From NCBI GenBank assembly GCA_036362985.1, contig JAYGXS010000003.1, positions 92,720,603-92,784,602 of the forward strand: a stretch of 64,000 nucleotides of DNA, given 5' to 3'. This DNA comes from Ligula intestinalis (Eukaryota > Platyhelminthes > Cestoda > Diphyllobothriidea > Diphyllobothriidae). This document shows positions 10,180-20,626 of the stretch, in pieces. Each line of letters begins with the position of its first letter. Within the stretch, counting starts at the first letter, position 1. Both the position numbers and the translations under genes were made by a program. The notes under the pieces are model-generated. The model saw nothing but the letters and a program-made list of their open reading frames with translations, ran no database searches and was not told the DNA's origin.

Positions 10180-11570
10180 ATACAGATGGTGTGCTCGAGA
10201 CAGATGAGTTATGTATAGCTGAACTTCTAGCTCAACAATACTCTACAGTTTACTAGCCACCAGCGCCCGACAGGAAGGATTTTGAGATCAATGACCAAAC
10301 TGAAAACGGCATGCTAATCACCATTGAAGATGTGGAGAATGCACTAAGTATGTTGATGCCTACTAAGGCTGCTGGACCCGACAATCTCAATCCTAGGGTA
10401 ATTAGCTAGCTAGCTTCTATAATCGCACCAAGCATCAAAGCACTGTTTCTCTGTACGCTTGAAATTGCAACGGTACCAGATGACTGGAAACAGAGTATAA
10501 TAACTCCGGGAACAAGGGTGGCGACCGTTTTCTACCCCAGAATAATCGATCAGTCAGCCTGACCTTGGTGTTTGTGAAAGTACTCGAAAAGTTCATCTGT
10601 CGCGAAATCGATGCTCACATTGGGCCAGCCACAATCCTACCAACAGAACAACATGGCTTTGTTAAGGGCAAATCGTGTACCACAAACCTCATGGTTGTAC
10701 GTGAAGCCTGGTGCAAAGCCAAAGAAAAATGACTGCCAGTTCATGCAGCCTTAATCGATCTTAGCAAGGTGCTTGATAAAGTCGATCACGTGCTTCTCCT
10801 TAACAAACTCTATAACACGCCGGTACCTAGAACTGTCATCAAAAGGATCAAGGGGTAGACTATGCCAGGTCAGAGTTGGCGAAGGGTGTTCCTCGGGGTT
10901 TGAGGCTCGTAGTTGAGTACCATAAGGGTTGGTGCTGGGTCCCAGACTGTTTTCAATATACGTCGCGAATATCCCATCAAGACTTGCATCCTTATGCCTT
11001 CTGTTTGCGGCTGACCTCAAGGTATGGCGTGTCATACGCAACGCCGAAGACACAATGACGTTCCAAAATGATCTCGATGTGATCCACGAGTCGTCATTAG
11101 AGATCAAGATGCCAGTAGAAGTGACCAAATCAAACTTTTTTATATTTGGGAGAGACCGGGACCACCCACCATATACAATGGGAAACGTGCCACTGGCCGC
11201 TATTAGGAGTACTCGAGACTTGGGCATTATCATCCAGGACGACCTCAAGACCCGAGAACAATCAACTTTGGCGAGATGCAAGGGGCAAGCTCTACTTTGG
11301 ATGTTCAAAAGAGCATTCACGTCCTGGTCTATGCAGAAAGTCCGTAAGCTCATGGTCACGTTTCTTCGACCGATCATGGAGTATGGATTGTCCGCTTGGT
11401 TTCCATGTACGAAGAGCAAAATGACTGACATTGAATATGTTCAACGACTAGGGTCCATAATGGTGCCCGAAGAGAGAAGGCTGAACTATCCGGAGCGCTG
11501 TAAAGCACTGGACCTGTTTACCCTCAAATTTCGACGCTCCCGAGGCGACCAAATCATTACGTACTAAGTG
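10180..11570 (+). pseudogene. LINE reverse transcriptase and C-terminal domain
   Basis: Fragments in shifting frames give ITIEDVENALSMLMPTKAAG-PDNLNPRV (10320-10405), the block around QQNNMA (10640-10660), and an open frame 10929-11567. That frame reads GPRLFSIYVANIPS, then LFAADLKVW where the family has F-A-D-D, so the catalytic site is mutated. Next come STRDLGIIIQDDL and the C-terminal QKVRKLMVTFLRPIMEYG...QRLGSIM...RRLNYPERCKAL of CR1-like elements. At least five stops or shifts break the domain. Past 11570 a remnant of the R-x-N-x-L-P tail (ARNNLPPDVV) reaches 11790. Confidence 0.75.
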
Positions 11571-12575
11571 ATCGTCTGAAGCGACATACCGGGGGTCGCA
11601 GAGAACTTCAAACTAGCCGTTGATATGTCCACGCGAGGACACTGCTTCAAACTTGTGGTACAACGGACAGCTGGCCTCCCGCACGTCTACCGACTCTCAA
11701 GGCGCGCTGTGAATGCACGGAACAATCTCCCCCCCGACGTTGTTGCTGCCGACACAATTGCCGCATTCAAGAAAAAATACGATGCCTTTTTTGAAACATG
11801 ATCTGAACGTTCACGGGAGTGCACTTGCTTTGGCGGGAAGATTGGTCTAACCTGAAAACTCCCACATGTCCGGTGAATGCAAAGAAGGGGTGCACACGGA
11901 TCCGTTCCCTACCCTCTACTGATGAAACATGAAGCTCGTGCTTGCCAAAAGAACCTTATGTTTAGCCTCTGAAAAAAGATCACCTATATTACCCAAATAA
12001 AACCTAACTTGGCCTAACATGACATTCACAAATTAGGTTTTAATCCGCCGAAATTAAGGTGTTTAAAATAATTAGCGAGCTTGTCTATCCTGATGTATAA
12101 TGTCAAGCCTACTGCTTCTTAGAATTAAGCAGGTAGCCTTAGATATTTTTAACAACGCAGTATTTTCGGTTTGAATTTATACTGAATGTGAACGTTTGTA
12201 TCGCCGTGTCTATACTCGTAAGCATCGAGCTCCCCGTCGCAGTACCAGGGCCAATTTATTCTCATATATACATGTGGGGAATATACTAAAAATAGTTACC
12301 ACAGCAAAAGAAGACCCATTTTACCAGAAATTATTTTCTTAATCGCCAACAATAGTTCGTGTGTGACCTCTGTAGCATACATTATAGTATTTTACAATTG
12401 TAGCATAATAAATATTGTAATTATTAATAATGATCTATCATTTTTATCGTCGTCCCCATAGCGCCCATGGAGCAAAATTGTATTCAAATCAGATACCGCT
12501 GTCCTCGACTTGTAAAATGGCCGCTATTTGAAGTTTATTTTGATTTCTTATCAGTGCACTGACCAGCTAGAACAA

Positions 12576-12599
12576 AAAACGCGCATACATGCGCGTTTT
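12576..12599. repeat. 24-bp near-perfect palindrome
   Basis: Arms aaaacgcgcat and atgcgcgtttt (11 bp each) surround a 2-base centre, ac. Followed by more T-rich sequence. It could form a cruciform or an RNA hairpin. Confidence 0.8.
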
Positions 12600-12688
12600 C
12601 TTTTCGTGATAATGACAAAACTTGAAAGTAGATCTCTTATCCCCTTTTTTGAAAATGTCCTACTCAAATAATAAGCACGCACTGATTC

Positions 12689-12775
12689 GATATCCATGGA
12701 TATCTAATGCATTAGATGTATACATGTTGAAATGCATGTATATCCCGAAGATATTCCGGTATAGCTTCGGGATAT
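12689..12775. repeat. Cluster of four overlapping or adjacent inverted repeats
   Basis: Two perfect 16-bp palindromes overlap by three bases: gatatccatggatatc (12689-12704) and atctaatgcattagat (12702-12717). Next are tatacatg/catgtata arms (12719-12726 and 12735-12742), then atatcccgaag/cttcgggatat arms (12740-12750 and 12765-12775). Confidence 0.85.
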
Positions 12776-13328
12776 CGCCGAATGTCCATATCAACAGATG
12801 TCTAAAAGCTTAAGTATGTTTCTTAAAATATGAAATAATGACGTACTTATCGGAGAGATCCGCGGTATGATTTTTAATACAAATTTTAAAAGAATGATCC
12901 ACGTCCAGCTAGTTTTTTTCACGTTTTTTTGCCTTTTCTGACACGCTGACTGCTACTTCACGAGTTTTCATTCCTCTTCTTAAAATATTGCTCCCCTTCT
13001 TGCTGAGTGTCCGAGCACTTAGACTAGAAATAATCATGCACATTTAGCATTACGCAAAAAGAAACGATTGAATGTAGTTTTGGATAATTTACGGTTATAG
13101 ACCTCCTCTAATGAATTATAGGTTCTTTTGGGCTCGAGACTTAGCCCATACAAAGGCTTTTCCACGCCGTTCGGTTAACAGAATTTGTTACTACAAAATG
13201 TCAACTTCCCAGAACGCACAGCTTTGCCTTATCCTCTGACTTTTTAATTAGGAAAAAATAACTTCCAACGATGACACCATGCCCATGGGTTTGACAGGTA
13301 GTCTCAGGCGTCCTTGTGACATTGTTTT

Positions 13329-13700
13329 GTGTGCCAGTCCTACATTGAATTATTAAGATTTAACACAAGCTTGTTTAGTAGACTACCACAGTGCCTTCCA
13401 CTGTTTTATCAACAGGAATCTGGATCCGTTGCATGCGAAGGAACAGGAAACGACGATGGATGGCAGTCCCCATCGTCCCCAGTCGATTTGTCAATTAAAA
13501 CTATGGACAGAATGTGGCCGCCCCCGATACCGTCAAGTTTGCTGAAGGGAGAATCAAATGAATATGGCAGTTTGGCTTCTTCAAGCATACCAGCAGGCGT
13601 TGGAACAGTTACGGTAGCCAATGCTTTAGGTTGGTTTTGTGCTCTTCGTACGCCAGATATTTTTAATAGCGAATTACTATGTAACGCCCAATATAGATGA
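13329..13700 (+). other. Coding-like segment of unknown function, copy 1
   Basis: A 123-residue open frame, rich in Pro, Ser and Thr, with a segment PPPIPSSLLKGESNEYGSLA then SIPAGVGTVTVANALG. A diverged copy of this segment lies in frame at 15501-15713, where KGESNEDGSLA and SIPA/TIPA-type words are kept. I do not recognise a domain. Conservation of frame in the two copies hints at past coding, perhaps an exon, but a repeat with chance open frames is equally possible. The homology continues downstream into non-coding DNA to about 13850. Confidence 0.45.
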
Positions 13701-13850
13701 ACATGCTTGATGAAAACTAGACGATGACCACCTTTTGTTTAGCTTTTGTGTATTTTTTGTGTATTTTTGTTTTTATTTTGCTTATTTTCCACACCTCACT
13801 GGCATCCATATCCAATTACTTTACACCACCGCAGTTGGAAGTAGGATCAT
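13510..13850 (+). repeat. Direct repeat, copy 1 (partner 15515-15800)
   Basis: The words aagggagaatcaaatgaa, ggcagtttggct and atccaattac/atccaattag occur in the same order and spacing as in 15515-15800, 2.0 kb away. Confidence 0.75.
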
Positions 13851-13959
13851 ATGTTTCAAGTCTTAGTCTCACTTTTAAAATATTTTGCCATTATTGTGTC
13901 TACAACGCAACAGGTTTGCTTATCAGGTAGGGACAGTTAGAAAAGCCAATATTTTTGGT

Positions 13960-15430
13960 TCGTGTTTGCTTTTGTTATGCCATCCATTTTTTCGTAGATT
14001 AAACTGATTAAATGAAACCCATGAGCGTTTCCGAGAATGACCGGTTGAGTTTTGTGGGCTATTTTCCGTAGACTGGGGCTCAGACGGTGCTTACAAATGT
14101 GCTGTTGTTCTCAGCATCCATCGTAATCTATTATTAGTATAACTCATGGTGTTATTATTTGCATTGTGATTATTATTAGCAGCAGTATTATAGAATTGTA
14201 TTGTTATTGAATTGTTTCATTGCACTTGTATTATATTTTATTATTTATAGGTATTAGTAAGTGTGGGTACTAGTATTGGCATATTACTTCTGTCAGCAAT
14301 AGTCTACTATTCGTATCCTTAACTTATTATTAATATCCCTATTATTATCTGTAATGGTATTGGCTTTCTTAACATTAGTATTATCACTAGTGTTAGCTGT
14401 AATCATAGTTTTTGCAGTCAGTATTGCTAGTTGTAGCATTATTAGTTCTGTTTGCCTGCCACCAATCGTTGCGAAAGTCACCGAAGACAGTACTTCAGTT
14501 TTTTCTTTGCTCTTGTTATGCAATCCATTTTTCGTAGATGATGCTTATTAAATAAAACCCATGGGAGTTTCAGAGTTTCCTTTGCTTGAGTTTTTTGTTC
14601 TCAGCGCCCTTACTATTCTGGCCTTAGTATTAGTATAAATACTAATATCATTTAGTTGCATCAATATTAGTTTTAGTAGCAGTATCAGTAGCGCTAAATT
14701 TTTATTGTATAGCTTTATAATACTTAAATTGTTGTGTTTTGTTTACATGTATTAGTAAGTGTGGGTACTAGCATCGGCATATCACTTCTATTAGCATTAT
14801 TTCAGTCTTCGTATTCTCAACTTATTTATACCTTACCTATTTTTTTATCTGTAGTGGTATTAGCTTTCCTAACATTAGTATTATAACTATTGCTAGCTGC
14901 GGTTAAAATTGCTACAGTCAGTATTGCTAGTTGTAGTATTATTAGTACTGTTAGCATCCCACCAATCTTTGTGACAGGTACTGGAGCCACTTATTCAGTT
15001 TTGTGTTCACTCTTGTTATGCAATCCATTTTCTTCGATGGTGCCAATTAAATAAAATCCATGAGAGTTTCCGAGGATGGCCGTCCTTTGTTTGAGTTTGT
15101 AGTACTATTTTCCGTGGACTGGGAGTCAGACTGTGTTGGCCGATGTGGCATTTCTCCCATCATGCACAGTACTCTAACACTAGTATCAGTAATATTTTAA
15201 TTTATTTGCATAATCATTATTATTAGCAGCCGTATTAATAGCTCGGTATTATTATTGTATCACTTTATAACCCTTGTATTATAGTATATTATTTATAGGT
15301 ATTAGTAAATATAGGTACTACTTTTTGCATATTACTGCCATCAGCAATATTATAGCCTTCGTATTCTTAACTTATTAGTTATATCCCTGTTTTTATCTCA
15401 AGTGGCATAAGCTTTATTACCTGCTACCTA
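13960..15430 (+). repeat. Tandem repeat with a unit of about 500-550 bp, about three units
   Basis: The word attagtaagtgtgggtacta (or a close variant) starts at 14251, 14752 and 15300. The word tgttatgcaatccatttt (or variant) occurs at about 13975, 14514 and 15016, each followed by an aataaaa-cccatgagagttt-like segment. Units differ by many substitutions, so the array is old. The units are AT-rich, full of att and tag triplets, and non-coding. Confidence 0.8.
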
Positions 15431-15500
15431 TATTGTAATTAAAGCATTAAATATTTCTTTTATCGATTATTCCTTTCGATTACTCACTCTCGGTTCAGGC

Positions 15501-15800
15501 ATGCCTCCCATACACCTGCTGCCGCCTCCAGTCCCATTGAAGGGAGAATCAAATGAAGACGGCAGTTTGGCTACTCCAACCATACCAGCGAGCGTTGGAA
15601 CTGTTACGAAAGCCAATACTCCAGGTTTGTTTTGTGCCCTTCATGCGCCAGTCATTTTTAATGGGCAGATGAATCTGCTTAAAGCAAACTCGAGGACAAC
15701 CTCCTGTGCATAATTTTTGCTTTATTTTTTTTCTCCCAATTTAAATTTTGCATTTTTTACTTATCTGACTGTCATCTATATCCAATTAGAGTCAGACGTA
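15501..15800 (+). repeat. Coding-like segment, copy 2 (partner 13510-13850)
   Basis: A 70-residue open frame (15501-15713) carries PPVPLKGESNEDGSLA and a TVTKANTPG segment that match copy 1 at residue level. The copy closes the tandem-repeat block on its right side. Confidence 0.6.
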
Positions 15801-16099
15801 GGACTCTTTTTTTCTTCCAAAATAAATCTTTATTTTTAACTAAGTGCTTGGGACCCGAAATATGCGGTCAGTGTATGGACACTTGGGGAATGAATGTGGA
15901 AAGTTCGACTCATCATTGATTATACAAACTCCCATTTTCCTTTTCGAGAATTCTGATTCCATCTATAAGTAGTGCAAAAACTTGAAATAAAGTATTGGGC
16001 ACACGCTTTTTCCAAGTTCGGTCCGGAATTTAATGTGCATATTTTAGATAAACTTGATAAGTCTTAGCGGAGTAACTGCGACATTTTACTTGTACGTGA

Positions 16100-17000
16100 T
16101 ACGGCTGTCATCATGCCTGATCAAGCCGGTCTCAGTGATGTCATGGACGGTGCCCCTCCATGCCTGACGATTAATGGACCTAAGAAGTACCATCCATCCT
16201 CTTCTCCAGCGAGGGAGACCGCAAACCGAAAGTCCAGGGATCGCTTCCATGTATTAGCAAACGATGTCGAGCCAAGCCTTGAGTTCCCTTCCTCTGCGAC
16301 GCCTCCAGGTGGGCTCCGGTGCCGGATTGAGGATAGCGTAGCAAAACTCGCGAGGCGGACGACCTAGAACGCGCTGAAACCACACAGTGGTCTTTCTAGG
16401 ATGGCATGATATATCCTCAAAATATTGTCGCAGCAAGTGTGGACTGTCTCATTTGAGATGAGGTCGGAATACTTCACTCACAGGATGGTCCTCAGGCAGC
16501 AGTGGTCAAACACGTCCAATGTTTGCTCATCTTCAGCGCACAAAGCCCAGCCTTCACATCTATAGAGGAAGAGTTACCGGACGGATGTATGGTATGCACG
16601 AATCCTCCTGGCGATGAAGATGTAGCGTCGGATCTATTGGCGCTTTCGGAGGCTGGAAAAAACCCCAGCGAGCAGCATAGATACAGGAGACAATATCGTC
16701 CTTGCTCTGCCTATTCAGTAGCAGCCTTAATCCAAGGTATTTAGAGCTGTCTACTTCTTGAAATTGATGGCCTTTTATCTCCAGGGTACCTTCTAGTCAG
16801 AAACGCCGTTCAAGAATAATGTGATCTTCCCCGTATTTATTGAAAAACCAGCCAACGCAATATCTCTTTCCTCCGTGAGACTAAAGTCTGGCGATATCAT
16901 CAGTGTAGTCAAGATTAGTCAGCTGGTGTCCGGGTGTAAGCTCAACACCGTCCTTTTCACGGAGGACCTTCACCACTCAGCAACAGGATGCAGCCTTGTC
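16100..17000 (-). pseudogene. RTE-like LINE remnant, RT C-terminal part
   Basis: The DNA resembles, in reverse orientation and with heavy decay, the RTE tail seen on the + strand at 27030-27765. Shared features in the same order are the terminal gatcaagccggtc-like end (16120), the ttctccagcgagggaga block (16200), the ctgtctcatttgagatgag block (16445) and a gacaatatcgtccttgc-like block (16690). No frame longer than 84 codons survives. Confidence 0.6.
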
Positions 17001-17410
17001 AAACAGCCTTATCAAACGGTTGGGTAATGTTTTACATTCTGGCTACAGGTATTTAGTAGTGAATAAATACTGATCAATTTAAGTGTTATAGCTATAAGCC
17101 CCAATATGTGTTCCGAAGTTCACGACTAATCGTTTTTAAGCGGGAAGTCTGCAGCCACGAAAGTCGAAGACAGAAAGGCCGTGTGTGAAAGAGATGTCCT
17201 GCTTTATACAGCATGTTTGTTTCTTTTAAATGTTTAAAGTCTTTAACGCCAGAAAAAATATTGTTTGGCATGTCTCTTCATCCAGTACCGTGTTGATTAT
17301 ATTCTTTTAAAAGTACATATGGATTATCCAACGGCACAGCTCTTATGAGCACTGTTCACCCGAAAATCAAGCAAACTTTTTGCTCGGTTAGATAATTTAC
17401 TTTTTTGTAG

Positions 17411-17497
17411 TTCCGCAGAAATTAGACTGTGAGGGTTGTGACAACGTCTTTGAAGATACAGGCTCCCTGAAGAGGCACATGGATGCTATACATCCGG
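17411..17497 (+). pseudogene. C2H2 zinc-finger exon A (donor site lost)
   Basis: An 87-nt segment following tttttttgtag encodes one finger: C-E-G-C-x12-H-M-D-A-I-H, with residues D, G, S and R at helix positions -1, 2, 3 and 6. Length, phase (two bases, then 28 codons, then one base) and finger spacing match the other exons in the array. At the donor position (17498-17499) it has AT in place of GT, so normal splicing out of this exon should fail. The frame stays open to 17685, so it could also be a terminal exon with a 62-residue tail. It is the leftmost finger found and is nearest to type 1. Confidence 0.7.
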
Positions 17498-17739
17498 ATA
17501 AGCGTTCATTGTTGCACAGTTGCTCTTCTCCGACAAATTCCTCGTTGATTCAATTTGCAGCGCTCACTGTTTTATCCTCTAGCTACCTTGTTCGCACATT
17601 GACTGAGCCCCTAGGACGCAGATGGTCGGATTTGTTACGCCACCCTATCAGGGCACGCCCAACCTACGGAGTTGGGTATAATTGAGCCCAACGTTTGCAT
17701 TTCAGGTGCGTTTTTAGTGAATAAGAAAAAAAAAAGCTC

Positions 17740-18135
17740 TTGCCGAAAATATGGCCTTGCGTTTTCGATCTCTTACTGGATTCCATCGTCAGAATGACAA
17801 TAAAATACAAGCGGGAAGCGGGGACCAATCAGCCACCAGTAACGCCAGTCCGGAGTGGACTGGGTTGGACTCTGTATATCGATGCCGCGTCGATAAATCG
17901 ATTGTCTGCGTTTACTCCGGCAACCTAGGCTTCAATCCATTCCTGGCTTTTCCTCCTTCGCACGTTGACGATTGTGTTTGCAGTTGCAGAGTTAAAATAG
18001 TGAGCCGCTTCATAGTTGTGATAATACATCTCTCTGACTTACAGCCAGCTTATGCTAGTGTACAGTACGGTCAGCAAGTCATGCAAAATGCCGAGATATG
18101 CGAAAGATTGATAATCACTCGCAAACTGTCATGAA
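17740..18135 (+). mobile_element. PLE-related fragment
   Basis: From about 18060 the sequence (acagtacggtcagcaagtca and the following catgcaaaatgccgagatatg) matches the reverse complement of 19735-19864, a stretch of PLE GIY-YIG coding. The upstream part, with cgtcagaatgacaataaa, looks like a pseudo-LTR. Open frames 17740-17928 and 17751-18134 have no other support. Confidence 0.45.
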
Positions 18136-18204
18136 TATAGTTGCAATAATGATTATCCTGCAGCCTAATCATAGGCCGGCTTTAAAATCTGACCGCTTAA
18201 AAAA

Positions 18205-18333
18205 AAGGTAGATTCAGTTGACCCAATTGTGAATAATTCGCGGCCTCACTGGGAGTCGAACCCACACAACAGGGAAGGCTTTTTGCGCAGCCAATGGTCT
18301 ACCATTGAGCTACGAGGCTCACCGTGCGCCGTG
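18205..18333 (-). mobile_element. tRNA-derived SINE, family 1, inverted copy
   Basis: Reading leftwards: gtgattagattcacggcgc, a tRNA-like head (18318-18243), then a tail ending in attgggtcaactga. It is the mirror image of the copy at 18378-18505. The copies are head to head around a short centre. Confidence 0.7.
18243..18318 (-). other. tRNA-like head of a SINE (not a functional tRNA)
   Basis: 76 nt. The GCCTCGT/GTGAGGC acceptor ends pair (with wobbles), the D-arm reads AGCTCAATGGTAGA, and the T-arm TGGGTTCGACTCCCA is perfect. The D-stem pairs poorly and the anticodon arm does not fold into a proper 5-bp stem with a 7-nt loop, so I treat it as a relic. Confidence 0.6.
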
Positions 18334-18377
18334 AATCTAATCACACTTGGATAAATTTTACGCGCCCACGTGTGACT

Positions 18378-18505
18378 AAATTCACGGCGCAGGGTGTGCC
18401 TCGTAGCTCAATGGTAAAGCATTGGCTGCGCAAAAACCTTCCCTGCTGTGTGGTTTCGACTCCTGCCGAGGCCACGACTTTTTCACAATTGGGTCAACTA
18501 AATTA
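18378..18505 (+). mobile_element. tRNA-derived SINE, family 1, direct copy
   Basis: gtgtgactaaattcacggcgc, then a tRNA-like head at 18398-18472, then a T-rich tail and cacaattgggtcaactaaat. Its T-arm is damaged (TGGTTTCGACTCCTG). Related copies lie at 25560-25712 (+) and 59862-59990 (-). Confidence 0.7.
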
Positions 18506-19209
18506 AGCAACTGTCAAGAACCCCATAACGAAAAAGAAAATTCTGTAAAAATGGCTACTTAAGCAGCCGCTGCCTTAAACGTTTTGTAGAAAACATGCTC
18601 AAGTCATTTTTTTTGTACTCGTTTGCCAGCAACTTACGCCTTTTACAAATTTGTACTAAAAGGAAGGGTATATTTTGATTTGAAATGTTTTAAACTGCCC
18701 ATTAATCTCGAAACCAACCAACCGTTACACCGCAAGGTTTTCAAACTGTATACTCTGTACATCCTGCTTAAGAGGTAGTATGTTATTCTTTACAGTCTGA
18801 GCAAAAAGTCAAATGGTTCTCGAAAATTTGGAATAGATGAGTATCATACAGTATGTATTATAGGCAACGTTAATAAATTGACGGAGACTACGTTTTATAA
18901 ATAAACATTTACAATTAGTCAAAAACCTCTTTATTTTATATTTTTTAAACCGAAGTATACAACTTTTTTAGGCCTTAACTTTAACGAAAGCGTAATTTGC
19001 TACCACATAAGTACAGGAACGAATATTTTGTGCATTTTTGTTTGGTAAAATATGTTAAAATATCGAAAAGCAGTGAAAATCAATGAGGAAAATGCATACT
19101 TCACAAAAAGCCATTTGTTCAACTAAAATACCTTCTGTAGGCGGTCAGAAAAAAAACGGTGAGGCTGTCCCTAGCGGTCTTTTTAGGTCCTTATATATTA
19201 AAGCTACCT
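18506..19209. repeat. Mostly unrecognised DNA; 18930-19160 is an old copy of 25100-25290
   Basis: From about 18930 the order of words (aaaccgaagtatac, taagtacaggaacgaatatt, gcagtgaaaatcaatgag, ggcggtcagaa) parallels aaaccggaaggtac, aagtacaacgaagaatatt, gcagtgaaaatcaataag, ggcagacagaa in arm 1. The rest shows nothing I recognise. Confidence 0.45.
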
Positions 19210-19610
19210 ACTTACATTTTTAGGTAGGTTGAATTACCTGTACACTTCTGGTTTTCTACGCGCCATCCATCGATCTAGCAGGGATTTTCTGATGGCATTG
19301 GAATGCAAACGGTTCTCCGAAGGCAAACACATTAAATAACTGCTAAAATCGGCAAACTAAGCATAATTGGCCTTTTCAACTACCCAGGGGAACTACTGCT
19401 TGCTTACAAATTTTAAGTAGGGTGATTTGCCCGAGGTTTGGGCACCTCCCCCCTACATGCACGCCTTCGCCGTTGGTCGGGCGGGGTGTTAGCGATGATA
19501 TTAAAGCTACCTTCAGTGTCTTCTCCCAAGGTTTGAGTGCGTGACCCAACTTGCCCTCGTAACTTTTTTATTGGGCATTCAAATCGGGTTCTAATTTCTT
19601 CCCTGGCATG
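19210..19610 (+). repeat. Dispersed repeat R1, copy 1
   Basis: Shares ggttttctacgcgccatccatcgatctagc-type sequence, gccgttggtcgggcgggg and cagtgtcttctcc with 61555-61995 in the same order and orientation. A shorter relative lies at about 36990-37120. Not coding. Confidence 0.7.
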
Positions 19611-19734
19611 TCCCACCTGTCCTCTCCCTTAAAATCACTCGTTCGTATGCCTGCGGGGCGCGCTTCACACTTTCCTCAGACGACCCCACGACACAGTCCT
19701 ACCAAAAAAAGCTTATTTAAAAGTTTGTATCCTA

Positions 19735-19960
19735 TTGTGACTGAAATGGCTTGACATTAGACTGCCAGATAATCAGTATTAGAACCCTACTTATTTCCGA
19801 TTTGCAAGTGGTTATCAATTCTTCGCATATTTCGGCATTTTGCATGACTTCCTGCTCGTACTGTATGGGCGATCCAAGCATGCATCCGGTCTGTCCTTTG
19901 CAGTTTCGAGGATAGTTTAGGCACGGTAGGCAATACACTAAAGCGATTACTCACTGTACT
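19735..19960 (-). pseudogene. PLE GIY-YIG fragment
   Basis: Reading leftwards: VYCLPCLNYPRNCKGQTGC..., the V-Y-x-I/L-x-C-x2-C...G-Q-T-G core of a PLE endonuclease, then ...EICEELITTCKSE. The Tyr of the Y-x-G motif is replaced (NCKG). It is a short dead fragment. The part above 19865 is duplicated in arm 2; the part below is not seen there. Confidence 0.6.
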
Positions 19961-20287
19961 TTAATCGGTCCTTAATTATCATGACCCGGTTGCGCATGGT
20001 AGCCCTGGGTAGCAACTGGTACTAGGTATTCCCTAGAACTGGTAAAGCCCCGGCATATCTAAAACCGGGATCGGCTATGAGGGCCGAAGACGATTAGTAC
20101 GCCGGGAACGAAAATCTAAAGTTGAATTAATATTTTAGCCCTTTTTAATTTGCTATTTACTAGTAGGAAATACAGGCCTTTCGAAAAGGGCCGTTTTGGC
20201 TACTCTGTCTTCAAAGGTTACCGTGTGGTACTGTGACTTTATGAGGACTTCTCCCTTCACACATTTTTCTGTTTTGCCTTTTTTCAG

Positions 20288-20374
20288 ATCTGAAAGGCTT
20301 TACTTGCAAAATATGTGGCAAGATCTGTTCAAAACTCAGATCTTTGCAGAACCACATTGATGCTATACACAAAA
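20288..20374 (+). CDS. C2H2 zinc-finger exon B (type 1)
   Basis: 87 nt between ttttttcag and GTAGGT, phase 1 at both ends. One finger: C-K-I-C-x12-H-I-D-A-I-H, followed by K and a split codon. The conserved Phe of the finger core is Cys here (GKICSK). Helix positions -1, 2, 3 and 6 are K, R, S and N. Exon C follows after an intron of only 165 bp. C2H2 fingers bind DNA, RNA or protein; the protein is unidentified because no start, other domain or stop is visible. The copy in arm 2 (58614-58700) keeps both splice sites and the same helix residues. Confidence 0.85.
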
Positions 20375-20539
20375 GTAGGTCTTCTCTCTTTGCATTGCAA
20401 TTTCTTTTTTGCTGTCGCGGTTGCTGCAATTGATTCTGCCCTGGTATCTGTACACAGTTTTCTTCACTACCCGTAGATGGTATGATTACAAAACTCTGTG
20501 GATCCGTAATTTTGAGTGTTTTCATCTTTCTTCTTTCAG

Positions 20540-20626
20540 AGCTGCGGAAGTACGTATGTGAGTTTTGCGGCAAAACCTTTGCCTGGAAGACAAGTCTGAA
20601 GAATCACATTGATGTCATCCACAGGA
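20540..20626 (+). CDS. C2H2 zinc-finger exon C (type 2)
   Basis: 87 nt between ttctttcag and GTACGC, phase 1/1. Reads LRKYVCEFCGKTFAWKTSL then KNHIDVIHR, a complete C-x2-C-x12-H-x4-H finger with W, T, S and N at helix positions -1, 2, 3 and 6. The LRKY start, CEFC and the Trp mark type 2, shared with exons G and I and partly with E. Spliced after exon B the inter-finger linker would be H-K-K-L-R-K-Y, not the common TGEKP. The arm 2 copy (58362-58448) has changed two residues and lost its donor. Confidence 0.85.

Larger units (their letters stand above)
6390..11870 (+). mobile_element. CR1-like LINE, near full length but decayed, split by a nested insertion
   Basis: In order on the + strand: a Cys/His zinc-binding ORF1 (6415-6780), a basic linker, endonuclease N-half (6924-7340), a foreign insert of about 2 kb (about 7350-9420), endonuclease C-half (9480-10170), reverse transcriptase (10200-11400) and the CR1-type C-terminal domain to about 11800. 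Many stops and frameshifts show it is inactive. The region after 11800 carries no further coding signal. Clade assignment rests on the PHD-like ORF1 and the C-terminal domain and is inference. Confidence 0.75.
11871..13328. other. AT-rich non-coding DNA
   Basis: No convincing frame. The notable content is the palindrome group at 12576-12775 listed separately. The + frame 12622-12813 overlaps those palindromes and shows no domain. Confidence 0.5.

Noticed and set aside
10751..11431. 226-codon - frame
   Set aside because: It is antisense to the CR1-like RT, and the + strand frame 10929-11567 carries RT motifs.
18243..18472. Two tRNA genes
   Set aside because: D-stem and anticodon arms do not fold properly, the T-arm of one is damaged, and both sit inside SINE sequence.
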